Notes under the pieces: generated by a model | Database searches by the model: none | What the model was told of the DNA's origin: nothing | The model's input: the letters and a program-made list of their open reading frames with translations, nothing else | Assembly: GCF_022751215.1 (NCBI RefSeq) | Contig: NZ_JAICDG010000001.1 | Location: 186,001-250,000, forward strand | From: Actinomadura terrae | Lineage (GTDB): Bacteria > Actinomycetota > Actinomycetes > Streptosporangiales > Streptosporangiaceae | Direction of reading: 5' to 3' | DNA length: 64,000 nucleotides | Position numbers and translations under genes: made by a program | In this document: piece by piece, positions 1 to 9,112 of the stretch | How the letters are laid out: each line of letters begins with the position of its first letter | Position numbering within the stretch: the first letter of the stretch is position 1

Positions 1-903
1 GGTGACCGCCGTGGTCAGCGAGGCGCCGTCGGCGAGCGCGCCGACGGCCCCGGCGGCGAAGCTGTCGCCCGCGCCGCACGCGTCGCCGCGCGCGGGACGG
101 GCGGGCGCGAGGAACGGCGTCTTCGACCCGTCGCACAGCAGCGCCCCCTCGGCGCCGAGCGTGATCGCGACGCCGTCGACGCCCCACACGCGGCCGAGGT
201 GCCGTCCCCGGCGCCCGGCGGCCGACAGCCCGAAACCGGTGATGTCGGCGCCGTCGGCGGCGGCGAGCCGGGCGGCCTCCTCGGAGTTCGGGGTGAGCAG
301 CCGGACGCCCGGCACCGGCGCCTCGCCGCGCGGATGCGGGTCCCACACGACCGGCACCCGCGGCGGCAGCGCCTCCAGCAGCGACCGGACGGCGCGGTGC
401 CCGGCCACGCCGCGCCCGTAGTCGGAGACCAGCACGGCCCCGGCCGCGGAGACCGCGTCGGCGACGCGCGGGCCGACGGGCCCGTCGAGGGCGTGGCCCT
501 CCCCGGTGTCCAGGCGCGCGATCGACTGGCCGCTGGACCAGTCCGCCGGATGGCGGCCTCCCGCGCCCGCCGGGACGGCGCGGATGCGCAGCTTGCGGGG
601 CGTGGCGCCGTGCAGGTGGAACGCCGCGACCTCGACGTGCTCCTCCAGCATCGCGCGCAACCGCCGGCCGGGCTCGTCGTCGGCGAGCGCCGTGACGAGC
701 ACGACCTCTCGCCCGCTGGCCGCCGCCAGCAGCGCGGCGAGGCCCGCGCCGCCGGGACGGGCCCGCTCCTCGGCCTGCTCGACGACGGGCACGGGCGCGT
801 CCGGGCAGAGCCGGCTGCTGCTGCCGACGATGTCGATGTCGAGCAGGACGTCGCCCACCACGACGAGCGGCCCGGCAATGGGCGGGGTCATGGGCGCGGT
901 CAT
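1..903 (-). CDS. hldE: D-glycero-D-manno-heptose-7-phosphate kinase (PfkB family), 3' end cut by window
   Basis: Ribokinase/PfkB-fold sugar kinase, probably phosphorylating heptose 7-phosphate at C1 in the cytoplasm. The 301 visible residues run off the left edge. The signature SSSRLCPDAPVPVV (28-41) closely matches HldE/RfaE kinases, and the catalytic loop GAGDS lies at 277-281. The ATG at 903 overlaps the stop of the SIS gene (ATGA), so the two are translationally coupled; a second in-frame ATG is at 891. It is the last visible gene of a leftward operon. Whether a nucleotidyltransferase domain or separate gene follows cannot be seen. The kinase assignment is strong; the heptose substrate is inferred from the motif and the gmhA-like, gmhB-like and GT9 neighbours. 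Confidence 0.85.
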   Translation of the reverse strand, partial: MTAPMTPPIAGPLVVVGDVLLDIDIVGSSSRLCPDAPVPVVEQAEERARPGGAGLAALLAAASGREVVLVTALADDEPGRRLRAMLEEHVEVAAFHLHGATPRKLRIRAVPAGAGGRHPADWSSGQSIARLDTGEGHALDGPVGPRVADAVSAAGAVLVSDYGRGVAGHRAVRSLLEALPPRVPVVWDPHPRGEAPVPGVRLLTPNSEEAARLAAADGADITGFGLSAAGRRGRHLGRVWGVDGVAITLGAEGALLCDGSKTPFLAPARPARGDACGAGDSFAAGAVGALADGASLTTAVT

Positions 904-1532
904 GGCGCCACCCCGAGCGCCTCGTCGACCACCCCGCACAGCACGTGGATCGCGGCGAGGTGGACCTCCTGGACGGTCGACGTCGCGCCCGCCCGGACCG
1001 TGACCGCGCCGTCGCACGCCCGCGCGAGCGGGTTCGGCCCCGGCCCGGTGATCGCCCAGGCGGACATCCCGAGCCGCCGGGCCCGGTGCGCCGCCGCGAT
1101 CACGTTGGGGCTGCGGCCGCTGGTGGACAGGCAGATCAGCACGTCGCCGGGACGGCCGTGCGCCTGCACCTGCCGCTCGAACACCGTGACCGGGCCGTAG
1201 TCGTTGGCGATCGCGGTGACCGAGGAGGTGTCGGCGTGCAGCGCGATCGCCGACAGCGGCGGCCTTCCGGCCTCGAACCGGCCGACGAGCTCGGCGGTCA
1301 GGTGCTGGGCCTCGGCCGCGCTGCCGCCGTTGCCGCAGGCCAGCAGCCGTCCGCCGGAGCGCAGCACCTCGGCCAGCCGGTATCCCCAGGCCTCGATCGT
1401 GGGCACTTGCTCGCGAAAGCGCAGCGCGGCCTCCGCGAGCGCCTCCAGCCGCCGGTCATGCCCGGTGGACGCGTCGCCTCCCGCCTCCACGTGCGCCGTG
1501 TCCGAGCGTGGAGCGTTCGTGTGCGTCGTCAT
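900..1532 (-). CDS. gmhA: SIS-domain sedoheptulose-7-phosphate isomerase (GmhA-like)
   Basis: A 210-residue single SIS-domain protein. The motif GNGGSAAEAQH (about 67-77) is characteristic of GmhA/DiaA proteins, and a second phosphosugar-binding loop LSTSGRSPN follows. GmhA converts sedoheptulose 7-phosphate to D-glycero-D-manno-heptose 7-phosphate, the substrate of the kinase encoded just downstream. Both ends overlap neighbours by 4 nt (ATGA), so it is inside a coupled operon. The N-terminal 30 residues are poorly conserved in appearance. A DiaA-like regulatory role is possible on sequence alone, but the pathway context favours the isomerase. Confidence 0.85.
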   Translation of the reverse strand: MTTHTNAPRSDTAHVEAGGDASTGHDRRLEALAEAALRFREQVPTIEAWGYRLAEVLRSGGRLLACGNGGSAAEAQHLTAELVGRFEAGRPPLSAIALHADTSSVTAIANDYGPVTVFERQVQAHGRPGDVLICLSTSGRSPNVIAAAHRARRLGMSAWAITGPGPNPLARACDGAVTVRAGATSTVQEVHLAAIHVLCGVVDEALGVAP

Positions 1533-2788
1533 GCTGCCACCCCGCTCAGCGCGGCGGCGTGCTCGTAGGCCGTGACGGTGCCGGCGGCGACGCGCGTCCA
1601 GGAGTAGCGCTCGCGGACCCGGGCGCTGCCCGCGAACCCCAGCGCGGCGCGCTTCACCGGTTCGTCCAGCAGCGTCCGGATCGCCCGCGCCGCGTCCGCG
1701 GGGTCGCGGGGGCGGACGAGCAGGCCGGTGACGCCGTCCACGACCGTGTCGAGATGGCCGCCGACGGCGGTCGCCACGACCGGGACGCCGCAGGCCATGG
1801 CCTCCAGCGGCACCATGCCGAACGGCTCGTACCAGGGCAGGGTGACGACGAGGCTCGCCGAGCGCAGCAGCGCCGGGACCTCCGCGCGGCCGAGCCGGCC
1901 GAGGAACTCCACCCGGTCGGCGACGCCCGCCTCCCGCGCGACGTCCCGCAGCCTGGCCACCTCGGGGTCGCCGTCGAGCCCGCCGCGCGGCGGCCCGCCC
2001 GCGACGCTCAGCCGGGCGTCGGGCAGGGACGCGAGGGCGCGGATCGCGGTGTCGACGCCCTTGCGCTCGACCAGCCGGGACAGCACCACCAGCCGGTGCC
2101 GGTCGCGCCCGCCGCCGGTGTGCCCGCCGGGCGTGAGCAGGTCGAGATCGACCCCGCACGGCACCACGTGGACGTGCTCGGACGGGACGCCCATGGCGGC
2201 CAGCTCGGCGACCTCGTCGGAGCAGGTGGCGATCACGGCGTCGGCGGCGCGGCCGACCATGCGCTCCAGCCGCAGGCGCGCGGCGGGGCTCGTGTCCGCG
2301 CCGCCCTGGTGGCGGCGCTTGACGGTGCCGAGCGCGTGGAAGGTCTGCACCACCGGCACCCGCCGCGCCCCCGGCCCGCGCCCCGCCCCGGACGCCCCGG
2401 ACGCCCGCGCGGCCTGGATCGCCGCGAGCCCGCTCATCCAGAAGTGGGCGTGCGCGATGTCGGGCGGGTCCGCCGCCCAGCTCCGTTCCAGGTATCTGCC
2501 GAAGTCGTGCATCCAGGGCAGCAGGTCGTCCTTGGGGACGGCTTCGGCCGGGCCCGCCGGGACGTGCTCGACGGTCGCACCGGGCGCGAACGGGACCCGG
2601 CGGGGCAGGTCCGGCGCGTCCCGCCGCGTGTAGACGGTGACGTCGTGGCCCTGCCGGCCGAGTTCGCCCGCCAGTTCCGCGACGAACACGTTCTGGCCGC
2701 CGCCGTCCGCCCCGCCCAACCCCTTCGCGGCCGCCGCGGGACCGGCGGCCAACGGGCTGGCGTGCTCGGAGACCATCGCTATCCTCAT
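1529..2788 (-). CDS. GT4 family glycosyltransferase
   Basis: A 419-residue GT-B fold retaining glycosyltransferase. The N-terminus has a nucleotide-sugar synthase-like glycine-rich loop (GGADGGGQNVFVAELA), as in sucrose-phosphate synthase/MshA-type GT4 enzymes. The C-terminal half carries VVLSRLVERKGVD and the donor-binding PFGMVPLEAMACGVPVV. The start at 2788 has a strong AGGAGGT Shine-Dalgarno. The stop overlaps the SIS gene. It likely transfers a sugar in assembly of the surface or secreted glycan made by this operon; donor and acceptor are unknown. Confidence 0.85.
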   Translation of the reverse strand: MRIAMVSEHASPLAAGPAAAAKGLGGADGGGQNVFVAELAGELGRQGHDVTVYTRRDAPDLPRRVPFAPGATVEHVPAGPAEAVPKDDLLPWMHDFGRYLERSWAADPPDIAHAHFWMSGLAAIQAARASGASGAGRGPGARRVPVVQTFHALGTVKRRHQGGADTSPAARLRLERMVGRAADAVIATCSDEVAELAAMGVPSEHVHVVPCGVDLDLLTPGGHTGGGRDRHRLVVLSRLVERKGVDTAIRALASLPDARLSVAGGPPRGGLDGDPEVARLRDVAREAGVADRVEFLGRLGRAEVPALLRSASLVVTLPWYEPFGMVPLEAMACGVPVVATAVGGHLDTVVDGVTGLLVRPRDPADAARAIRTLLDEPVKRAALGFAGSARVRERYSWTRVAAGTVTAYEHAAALSGVAA

Positions 2789-3780
2789 CGCGCTACCTCC
2801 TGGAGTGTTCGCTGCCAGTCGCGCAGGAATCGCGGCAGGCCGTACCGGTCGACGGCATGGGCCCGCGCCTCCTTGCCCAGCTGGCGAGCGCGCGGTGGGT
2901 CGGCGGCGAGGGCCCGCGCCGCGTCCGCCAGGGTGGCGACGCGCGTGGACAGCACCCCGGCCTCGGGCGGTACGGCCTCGACCGCCTCGGTGGTGGCGAG
3001 CGCCACCACCGGCAGGCCGAGCATCATGGCCTCGATCAGCGCGAGGCCGAGCGAGGTCCACCGGTAGGGGTGGACGTAGACGCGGCGGCGCGCGAGCTCC
3101 TCGTGCATCCGCGCCTGCGGGAGGTCCTCGAACGTCCAGAGCGACTCGGGGGCGATGCCGAGGCGCCCGGGCGCGCCCGTGACGTTCATTCCGAACAGGT
3201 CCAGGGGCAGCGCGGCGGCCAGTTCCGCGAGCAGGTCGGTGCCGCAGACGCGGCCCCGGCGCAGCGGGTCGTTGATGACCACGCCGCCGCGCGGCATGTC
3301 GCCGGTGTAGCGGTGGCCGGGGTCGGCGATCCCGTGCTCGATGACGCGGGTCGGGGCCCGCCCGCAGTTCCAGAACACCTGGTTGAAGTGGGTGACGTGG
3401 ACGACGGGGATGTCGGCGCGGTCGTGCAGGAAGTGCCGGCTGTCGGGCACGACCTCCTCGGGCGCCCCCACGTCCGCCGGGGTCCGGCGGGGGGTGTCGT
3501 GCTCGACGTAGACGGCGGGGACGTCGCGTCCGGGGCGGCGTCCGAGCCATTCCTCGGCCAGCCGCAGCTCGTGCGGCCGTTGCAGCACGACCACGTCGAC
3601 GTCCTCGGCGCGGAGCCGTTCCGGCGTCACCTCGATCGCGCGGTCCGGCCAGTGGAAGGTGTCGGGGCGTCCCCTGCCGTCCGGCCCCCGGCCGGGGAGG
3701 ACGGGGACGAGCGTGGTGTGCGGCCCGTGCACGAACGACGTCGCCCACGACCCGTGGACATGCCACATCAGCACCCTCAT
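2785..3780 (-). CDS. GT-B glycosyltransferase (GT1/GT4-like)
   Basis: A 331-residue protein. The C-terminal third has the GT4 nucleotide-sugar-binding pattern (LALIEAMMLGLPVVALAT); the N-terminal domain is divergent, with many His and Trp residues (MRVLMWHVHG). The start ATG at 3780 overlaps the upstream TGA by one base (TGATG) and its own stop overlaps the next ATG, so it is an internal operon gene. It is shorter than most GT4 enzymes (360-420), consistent with a compact N-terminal domain. The specific linkage cannot be read from sequence. Confidence 0.75.
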   Translation of the reverse strand: MRVLMWHVHGSWATSFVHGPHTTLVPVLPGRGPDGRGRPDTFHWPDRAIEVTPERLRAEDVDVVVLQRPHELRLAEEWLGRRPGRDVPAVYVEHDTPRRTPADVGAPEEVVPDSRHFLHDRADIPVVHVTHFNQVFWNCGRAPTRVIEHGIADPGHRYTGDMPRGGVVINDPLRRGRVCGTDLLAELAAALPLDLFGMNVTGAPGRLGIAPESLWTFEDLPQARMHEELARRRVYVHPYRWTSLGLALIEAMMLGLPVVALATTEAVEAVPPEAGVLSTRVATLADAARALAADPPRARQLGKEARAHAVDRYGLPRFLRDWQRTLQEVAR

Positions 3781-4787
3781 CACGCGGCCACCTCCCTGGC
3801 GACGGACTCGACGGCCGCCGCGACCTCGGCGGCGCCGACGCGCGCGAGGCACGGATGCCCCTCGACGGGGCACACGCGGGCGCGGCTGTCCCGGCACGGC
3901 GCGTCCTGGTCGCCGAGCAGCGCCACCGGGACGCCGAACGGCGCCCAGCGCGCCGCCGGGACCGTCGGCGCGAACAGCGACACCACGGGGGTGCCCACGG
4001 CCGCCGCGAGGTGCGCGGGACCGGTGTTGCCCGCGACGACGGCGCGCGCGCCCGCCAGCACGGACGCCAGCTCCGGCAGCGTCGTGCGCCCGCCGAGGTC
4101 GAGGCCGTCCTCCCCGGCGACGAGCGCGGTCAGCTCCTTCTCGTCCCCGTGGCCGGTGACGACGACCCGGTGCCCCGTCGCGGCCAGCAGCCGCACCGCC
4201 TCCGCGCAGTTCTCCGGCGGCCAGGCCCGCGCCGGGACCGACGTCCCGGGATGCACGACGACGTACCCGGGGCCGCCGGTGAGGTGCTCGGTGCCCGGCA
4301 GCGGTTCGCGGACCCGCGACCGGGTGTCGGCGGGGGCCGGGAACCCGGCGTCCGCGGCGAGCGCGAGCATCCGCAGCGGCTCGGGGACGTCGGTGTCCGG
4401 ACGGTGCCGCAGGTCGAGCAGCGACCCCGGGTAGTCCTCGCTGATGCCGCCGATCCAGGGCGTCCCGGCGAGCCGCAGCAGCAGCGCTAGCGGGAGCGGC
4501 GACTGGTGGAACGAGGTCAGGATCAGCGCCCGGTCGAACCCGCGCAGCTCGCGGGTGATCCGGTCGATGTCGGCCGGGTCCACGGCGACGCGGTCGGGGT
4601 CGGGGTCGATCCAGGGGGCGCACCACTCGACGACGCGGTCGACGCCCGGCAGCAGGTCGGCGGCGGCGCGCCCGCGCGGCCCGCACAGCAGCACGACCTC
4701 GTCGGCGCGGGCGGCCACCGCCCGCACGGCGGGCCCGGCGAGCAGCACGTCGCCGACGTTGTCCTGGCGTGCGACGAGAACCCTCAT
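3780..4787 (-). CDS. Glycosyltransferase family 9 (ADP-heptose:heptosyltransferase-like)
   Basis: A 335-residue GT9 protein. Visible family features are the N-terminal MRVLVARQDNVGDVLL, typical of WaaF/WaaC, the central VVHPGTSVPARAWP, and the C-terminal GNTGPAHLAAAVGTPVVSLF that binds the nucleotide-sugar. GT9 enzymes normally move heptose from an ADP-activated donor. Here the acceptor cannot be LPS, so a cell-wall glycan or secreted glycoconjugate is inferred. It sits between the GT2-HAD fusion (ATGA overlap) and the next GT (TGATG overlap). Together with gmhA, the kinase and the HAD domain it makes a nearly complete heptose pathway. Confidence 0.88.
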   Translation of the reverse strand: MRVLVARQDNVGDVLLAGPAVRAVAARADEVVLLCGPRGRAAADLLPGVDRVVEWCAPWIDPDPDRVAVDPADIDRITRELRGFDRALILTSFHQSPLPLALLLRLAGTPWIGGISEDYPGSLLDLRHRPDTDVPEPLRMLALAADAGFPAPADTRSRVREPLPGTEHLTGGPGYVVVHPGTSVPARAWPPENCAEAVRLLAATGHRVVVTGHGDEKELTALVAGEDGLDLGGRTTLPELASVLAGARAVVAGNTGPAHLAAAVGTPVVSLFAPTVPAARWAPFGVPVALLGDQDAPCRDSRARVCPVEGHPCLARVGAAEVAAAVESVAREVAA

Positions 4788-6325
4788 CGGCGCCGCCTCC
4801 CCTCGAACACCAGCCGCCTCCCGCCGAGGAGCAGGTCGACGGCGGCCTCCAGCGTCGGGGCCGTCTCGACCGCCCGCGCGATCTCCACCGGCCGGGTCCG
4901 CCCGGTCGGGACGAGGATGCCGCGCGCCCCGGCAGCGGCCGCGGCCTCGACGTCCCCGCCGATATCGCCGATGACCGCGCAGTCGGACGGCAGCGCCCCG
5001 AGCCGCTCGGCGGCGCGCTCGATCATCCCCGGGCGCGGCTTGCGGCACTCGCACGCGTCGGCGCCGTCGTGCGGGCAGAACTCCCACACGTCGACGCGGC
5101 CGAGGAGCTCCTCGACGCGGGCGTTGACGCGCCGCACGTCCCCGAGGGTGATGCGGCCCTTCGCGACCCCCGACTGGTTGGACACGACGCCGATCCGCAC
5201 GCCGTGCCGCCGGAGCCGGTCGAGGGCGCGCCGCGCGCCCGGCATGGGCTCGACGCGCGCCGGGTCGCCGTTGTAGGGGACGTCCCTGATCAGCGTGTCG
5301 TCGCGGTCGAACAGCACCACGCGGGGCCCGCCCCACGCCCGGGCCCGGCGGTGCGCGGCCAACCCCCGCAGCCGGTGCCGGACCGCCACCGGCGGGATGA
5401 CGGCGCTGGTGACCAGCATCTTCGCCACCTCGCCCGGCGTCCTCGGGCCCGGCCGGATCCGCTCGTAGGCGAACCGCGCGGTCAGTGCCGCCCAGGTGCC
5501 TCCGGCGGCGACGAGGATGGCCGCGCCGCGCCCGCCGCGAAGGGCCGCCACGGGCGCGGCGGCGACGGCGAGCAGCCCGGCCGCCGTGGTGGCGACATGG
5601 CGGCGGAGCAGGCCCCGCCCCTCGCCCGCCCGCTCGCGCCAGGACCGGCCGTGCACGCGCCACATCAGCACGTCGTCGGCGTTCCCGGCCTGCGCCCGCA
5701 CCGACGCCCAGAACCCCGCCGGACGCACCGGGTGGGTCAGCCGCCGGTCGCCGACCACGAGGGCGTGCCCGGCGTCCAGCACGCGGAGCGCGAGGTCGGC
5801 GTCCTCGCGGTAGGCGCGGCGGAACCGCTCGTCGAAGCCGCCGAGCGCGGCGAGCACGCCGCGCCGGTAGGCCATGTCGGCGGTGATCCAGTCGGCGCCC
5901 GCGAGCGCGGCGGTGCAGCGCTCCCAGTCCGTCGGACGCCGGGCCCCGGGCAGCGGGACGGTCAGCCGCCCCTGCGAACCGGCGACCCGCGGCGGCAGGC
6001 CCGCGAGGTCGTCGGCCAGCCGGGCGGGCCACTTCGGCTCGGGCACCACGTCGTCGTCCAGGAAGGCGACCCACTCGGTGGTGGCCGCGCGCCAGCCCGC
6101 GTTGCGCGCCGCCGCGGGCCCGCGCCCCCCGGAGCGGATCACCCGGACCTCTGCCCCGGCCGAGGGCGGCAACGGCAGCGGGGCGCCCGGCTCCGGCCGG
6201 TCGTCCACCACAATGATCTCGTGCGGCGCCGGTCCGGCGCCGTCCTCCAACGCGGTGAGCAGCGTGTGCAGGGTGACGCGCAGGCTCGGCCTGCCGATCG
6301 TCGGGATCACCACTGTGCAGCTCAT
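4784..6325 (-). CDS. Bifunctional GT2 glycosyltransferase / HAD-IIIA phosphatase (GmhB-like) fusion
   Basis: A 513-residue two-domain protein. Residues about 1-230 form a GT2 domain (VVIPTIGRP, IIVVDDRP, FLDDDVVPE, then EDADLALR). A linker with hydrophobic segments (about 235-290) follows. Residues about 340-510 form a HAD phosphatase with DRDDTL, VVSNQSG, the zinc-loop-like CPHDGADACECRKP and GDIGGDV. The last two resemble D,D-heptose 1,7-bisphosphate phosphatase GmhB, the step between the HldE kinase and nucleotidyl transfer. Usually these are separate genes. Both ends are coupled by ATGA overlaps. The fusion is read directly; substrate is inferred from context. Confidence 0.87.
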   Translation of the reverse strand: MSCTVVIPTIGRPSLRVTLHTLLTALEDGAGPAPHEIIVVDDRPEPGAPLPLPPSAGAEVRVIRSGGRGPAAARNAGWRAATTEWVAFLDDDVVPEPKWPARLADDLAGLPPRVAGSQGRLTVPLPGARRPTDWERCTAALAGADWITADMAYRRGVLAALGGFDERFRRAYREDADLALRVLDAGHALVVGDRRLTHPVRPAGFWASVRAQAGNADDVLMWRVHGRSWRERAGEGRGLLRRHVATTAAGLLAVAAAPVAALRGGRGAAILVAAGGTWAALTARFAYERIRPGPRTPGEVAKMLVTSAVIPPVAVRHRLRGLAAHRRARAWGGPRVVLFDRDDTLIRDVPYNGDPARVEPMPGARRALDRLRRHGVRIGVVSNQSGVAKGRITLGDVRRVNARVEELLGRVDVWEFCPHDGADACECRKPRPGMIERAAERLGALPSDCAVIGDIGGDVEAAAAAGARGILVPTGRTRPVEIARAVETAPTLEAAVDLLLGGRRLVFEGRRRR

Positions 6326-7962
6326 CGGGCGTGCACCTCCCGGCGGCGCACCACGTACGGGCCGATGGCGAGCAGGTCGACCGGCGCGGAGCCGAAGCAC
6401 TCCAGCGCGTCGCGCGGGTCGTCCACCATCGGCCGCCCGGCGGTGTTCAGGCTCGTGTTGACCAGGACGGGCAGCCCCGTGCGGTCGCGGAACTCCGCCA
6501 GCAGCCGGGCCACGAGCGGCTCGTCGACGGCGTCGACCGTCTGGACGCGGGCGGTGCCGTCCACGTGCACGACGGCGGGGATCCGCTCCCGCCAACCCGG
6601 TCTCACCCGGTGCACGAACAGCATGTACGGGCTCGGCAGCGGGCCGTCGAAGACCTCGGCGGCGTGGTCGAGGGCGACCATCGGCGCGATCGGACGGAAC
6701 TGCTCGCGGCCCTTCACGTCGTTGAGCCGCTCGATGTTGCCGGCGTGTCCGGGATGGGCGAGCAGCGAGCGGTGCCCCAGCGCGCGCGGGCCGAACTCCG
6801 ACCGGCCCTGGAACCACGCCACGATCTCGTTGCGCGCGAGCGCGTCGGCGACCGTCGCGGCGAGGTCGCGCGGCCGCTCGTAGGGGATCTTGGCGGTGTC
6901 GAGCCGCGCGGCGATCTCGTGGTCGTCCCACCGGCGGCCGAGGTCCGCGCCCGGCATGGCCGTGGGAGTGTCGCCGCCGTCCCGGGCCACGTGGAGCGCG
7001 GCGCCCAGCGCCGTCCCGGCGTCGCCCGCCGCGGGCTGCGTCCAGATGTCGCGGTAGGGGCCCGCCTCGGCCAGCCGGGAGTTCGCGACGCAGTTCAGCG
7101 CCACGCCCCCGGCGAGCATCAGCCGCCGGGAGCCGGTGCGGCCGTGCAGCCAGGCCGCCAGGTCGAGCAGCACCTCTTCGAGACGCGTCTGGACGCTCGC
7201 GGCGAGGTCGGCGTGGTCGCGCGTCCATTCACCGTTCGGCGTGCGGGCCTTGGTGAGCGCGCCCCAGTCGATCTGGGCGACGTTGAAGCCGCCGTCCCCG
7301 GTCGCCAGGACGTGCTCGCGCAACTCGTCCAGAAAACGCGGTTCTCCATAGGACGCGAGCGCCATGACCTTGTACTCGTCGCTGGACCGCAGGAAACCGA
7401 GGTGTTCGGTGAGGTCCTCGTACATCAGGCCCAGCGAGTGGGGGAGGCGCTGCGCATGCAGCGTGGTCAGGACGCCGTTCTCATACGTCCCGGCCAGGTG
7501 CGAATGGGACTCCCCCCTGCCGTCCAGCACCAGGACGTCGCCGTACCCGGGTGCGGGCGCCGCGAGCGCGGCGGACGCGGCATGCGCGACATGGTGCGGG
7601 ACGAACCGGACGATCCCCGGGTCGAGCCCGGGCAGCGCCGTCGCCAGGAAGTTCGGCGCACGGCGCGCGTACAGCGTCCGCAGCCCTTCCCACTGCGCGT
7701 CGTGGCCGCTGAGGCCGGACTCGACCAGGGACGGGTCGTAGGAGTAGGCGACGGCGTCGAGGTCGCCGGGTTCCAGCCCGGCCTCCTTCAGGCACCAGCG
7801 CGCCGCCTGCTCCGGCAGTTCCCAGCCGGAGAAGGGCACCGGCCGCTTCCCGTGCTTGCGGCGGCTGAAGCGCTCCTCCTCCGCGGCGGCGACGACGGTG
7901 CCGTCCACGGTGAGCGCAGCGGCCGGGTCATGAAATATCGCATTGATTCCGAGCACGCGCAT
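6322..7962 (-). CDS. NodU/CmcH-family carbamoyltransferase
   Basis: A 546-residue carbamoyltransferase. The N-terminal ASKHA-like domain begins MRVLGINAIFHDPAAAL and contains HHVAHAASA, the Fe-binding histidine motif of TobZ/NodU, and DEYKVMALASYG. The C-terminal YrdC-like region includes FQGRSEFGPRALGHRS. These enzymes transfer carbamoyl from carbamoyl phosphate, via carbamoyl-adenylate, to a sugar hydroxyl. It is the first gene of the leftward operon; the stop overlaps the GT2-HAD start. Start chosen at 7962 because the domain begins immediately there; upstream in-frame codons are proline/arginine-rich noise. It predicts a carbamoylated sugar in the product. Confidence 0.9.
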   Translation of the reverse strand: MRVLGINAIFHDPAAALTVDGTVVAAAEEERFSRRKHGKRPVPFSGWELPEQAARWCLKEAGLEPGDLDAVAYSYDPSLVESGLSGHDAQWEGLRTLYARRAPNFLATALPGLDPGIVRFVPHHVAHAASAALAAPAPGYGDVLVLDGRGESHSHLAGTYENGVLTTLHAQRLPHSLGLMYEDLTEHLGFLRSSDEYKVMALASYGEPRFLDELREHVLATGDGGFNVAQIDWGALTKARTPNGEWTRDHADLAASVQTRLEEVLLDLAAWLHGRTGSRRLMLAGGVALNCVANSRLAEAGPYRDIWTQPAAGDAGTALGAALHVARDGGDTPTAMPGADLGRRWDDHEIAARLDTAKIPYERPRDLAATVADALARNEIVAWFQGRSEFGPRALGHRSLLAHPGHAGNIERLNDVKGREQFRPIAPMVALDHAAEVFDGPLPSPYMLFVHRVRPGWRERIPAVVHVDGTARVQTVDAVDEPLVARLLAEFRDRTGLPVLVNTSLNTAGRPMVDDPRDALECFGSAPVDLLAIGPYVVRRREVHAR

Positions 7963-8117
7963 AAGAGCCCCATCTCGGCTCGGCGTTCGGTGATGTGGGC
8001 GCTGCCCTCGTCCTGGGCACCGGCCTCCGGGCTGTCTCGCCCGCTCGCGAAATCCCCTATAGGTGATTCCGGACATAGCCGAGACGGAGGTGGCTAAACC
8101 AACAAACAGGGAAAGTC
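7963..8117. promoter_or_regulatory. Divergent intergenic region between two glycan transcription units
   Basis: About 155 bases separate the leftward carbamoyltransferase operon from the rightward GT2 pair, so it must hold both promoters. It contains a relatively AT-rich patch around 8051-8110, unlike its surroundings. No operator repeat is obvious. Confidence 0.5.
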
Positions 8118-9104
8118 GTGTCTGATGGCCACGAAGTTCATGAACATGGACAGGAACACATGGTGCGGGCGACGATGGGTACTGGCCGGTCCATGCGGTT
8201 CACCGTGGTCGTCATCACCCGGGACCGGCGCCGATCCCTGCTCGCCGTCCTCGCCCGCGCACGGCGAATCGGCGAACGGGCAGGGGAGCGGCCGGGGGAT
8301 GGGCCGCGGATCATCGTGGTCGACAACGCCTCGCGGGACGGCTCCGCCGACGCGGTCGCCGAGCGGTTCCCCGAGGTGACGCTGATCCGCTCGCCGCGCA
8401 ACCTCGGCGCCGTCGCCCGCAACCTCGCCGCCGACCACGTCCGCACCCCCTATCTGGCGTTCTGGGACGACGACACCTGGTGGGACCCGGACGCGCCGGA
8501 CCGCGCCGCCGACCTGCTCGACGCGCACCCCCGGCTCGCCGTGGTCACCGGGCGGATCATGGTCGAGCCCGGCGCCCGTGAGGACCCGATCGTCCCCGAA
8601 CTGCGGCATTCGCCCGTCCCGGGGCCGGAGTGGCTCCCGGGCCCCGCGCTCGGATCGTTCCTCGCGGGGGCCTCCATGGTCAGGACGGAGGCGTTCCGCG
8701 AGGCCGGGGGCTTCTCCGCGCGGCTGTGGCTCGGCGGGGAGGAGGAGCTGCTCAGCGCCGACCTGATGGCGCTCGGCTGGCACCTGTGCTTCGCCGAGGA
8801 CGTCGTCGTGCACCACGAGCCGTCCCCGCTCCGCGAGCCGCACCTCCGGCGCCGCCACGGCATCCGCAACACCCTGTGGTTCACGTGGCTGCGCCGCCCG
8901 CTGCCCACCGCCGTCCGCCGCACCGCCGGGCTGCTGCGCACGCTGCCGCGCGACCGCGTGAGCGCGGCGGCCCTGGCCGAGGCCGCCGCCGGGGCGCCCT
9001 GGGTCGTCCGCGAACGCCGGACGCTGCCCCGCGACGTCGAGGCCCGGCTGCGCCGCCTGGAGGCGTCCCAGCGCGCGTCCACGGCCCGCCGCTACGTGAG
9101 CTAG
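8118..9104 (+). CDS. GT2 family glycosyltransferase
   Basis: A GT-A fold glycosyltransferase of up to 328 residues. Motifs are VVVITRDRR, IIVVDNASRDGSADAV, LAFWDDDTWWDP (DxD region) and LGGEEELLSADLMALGW. The GTG at 8118 has a GGGAAAG element at about 8109-8115; in-frame ATGs at 8160, 8175 and 8193 are alternatives, and the domain itself starts at 8193. It is closely similar to the next gene, so the pair probably arose by tandem duplication. Likely role is adding sugars in the same glycan as the divergent operon. Confidence 0.85.
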   Translation: MSDGHEVHEHGQEHMVRATMGTGRSMRFTVVVITRDRRRSLLAVLARARRIGERAGERPGDGPRIIVVDNASRDGSADAVAERFPEVTLIRSPRNLGAVARNLAADHVRTPYLAFWDDDTWWDPDAPDRAADLLDAHPRLAVVTGRIMVEPGAREDPIVPELRHSPVPGPEWLPGPALGSFLAGASMVRTEAFREAGGFSARLWLGGEEELLSADLMALGWHLCFAEDVVVHHEPSPLREPHLRRRHGIRNTLWFTWLRRPLPTAVRRTAGLLRTLPRDRVSAAALAEAAAGAPWVVRERRTLPRDVEARLRRLEASQRASTARRYVS

Positions 9105-9112
9105 CGGCCGCC

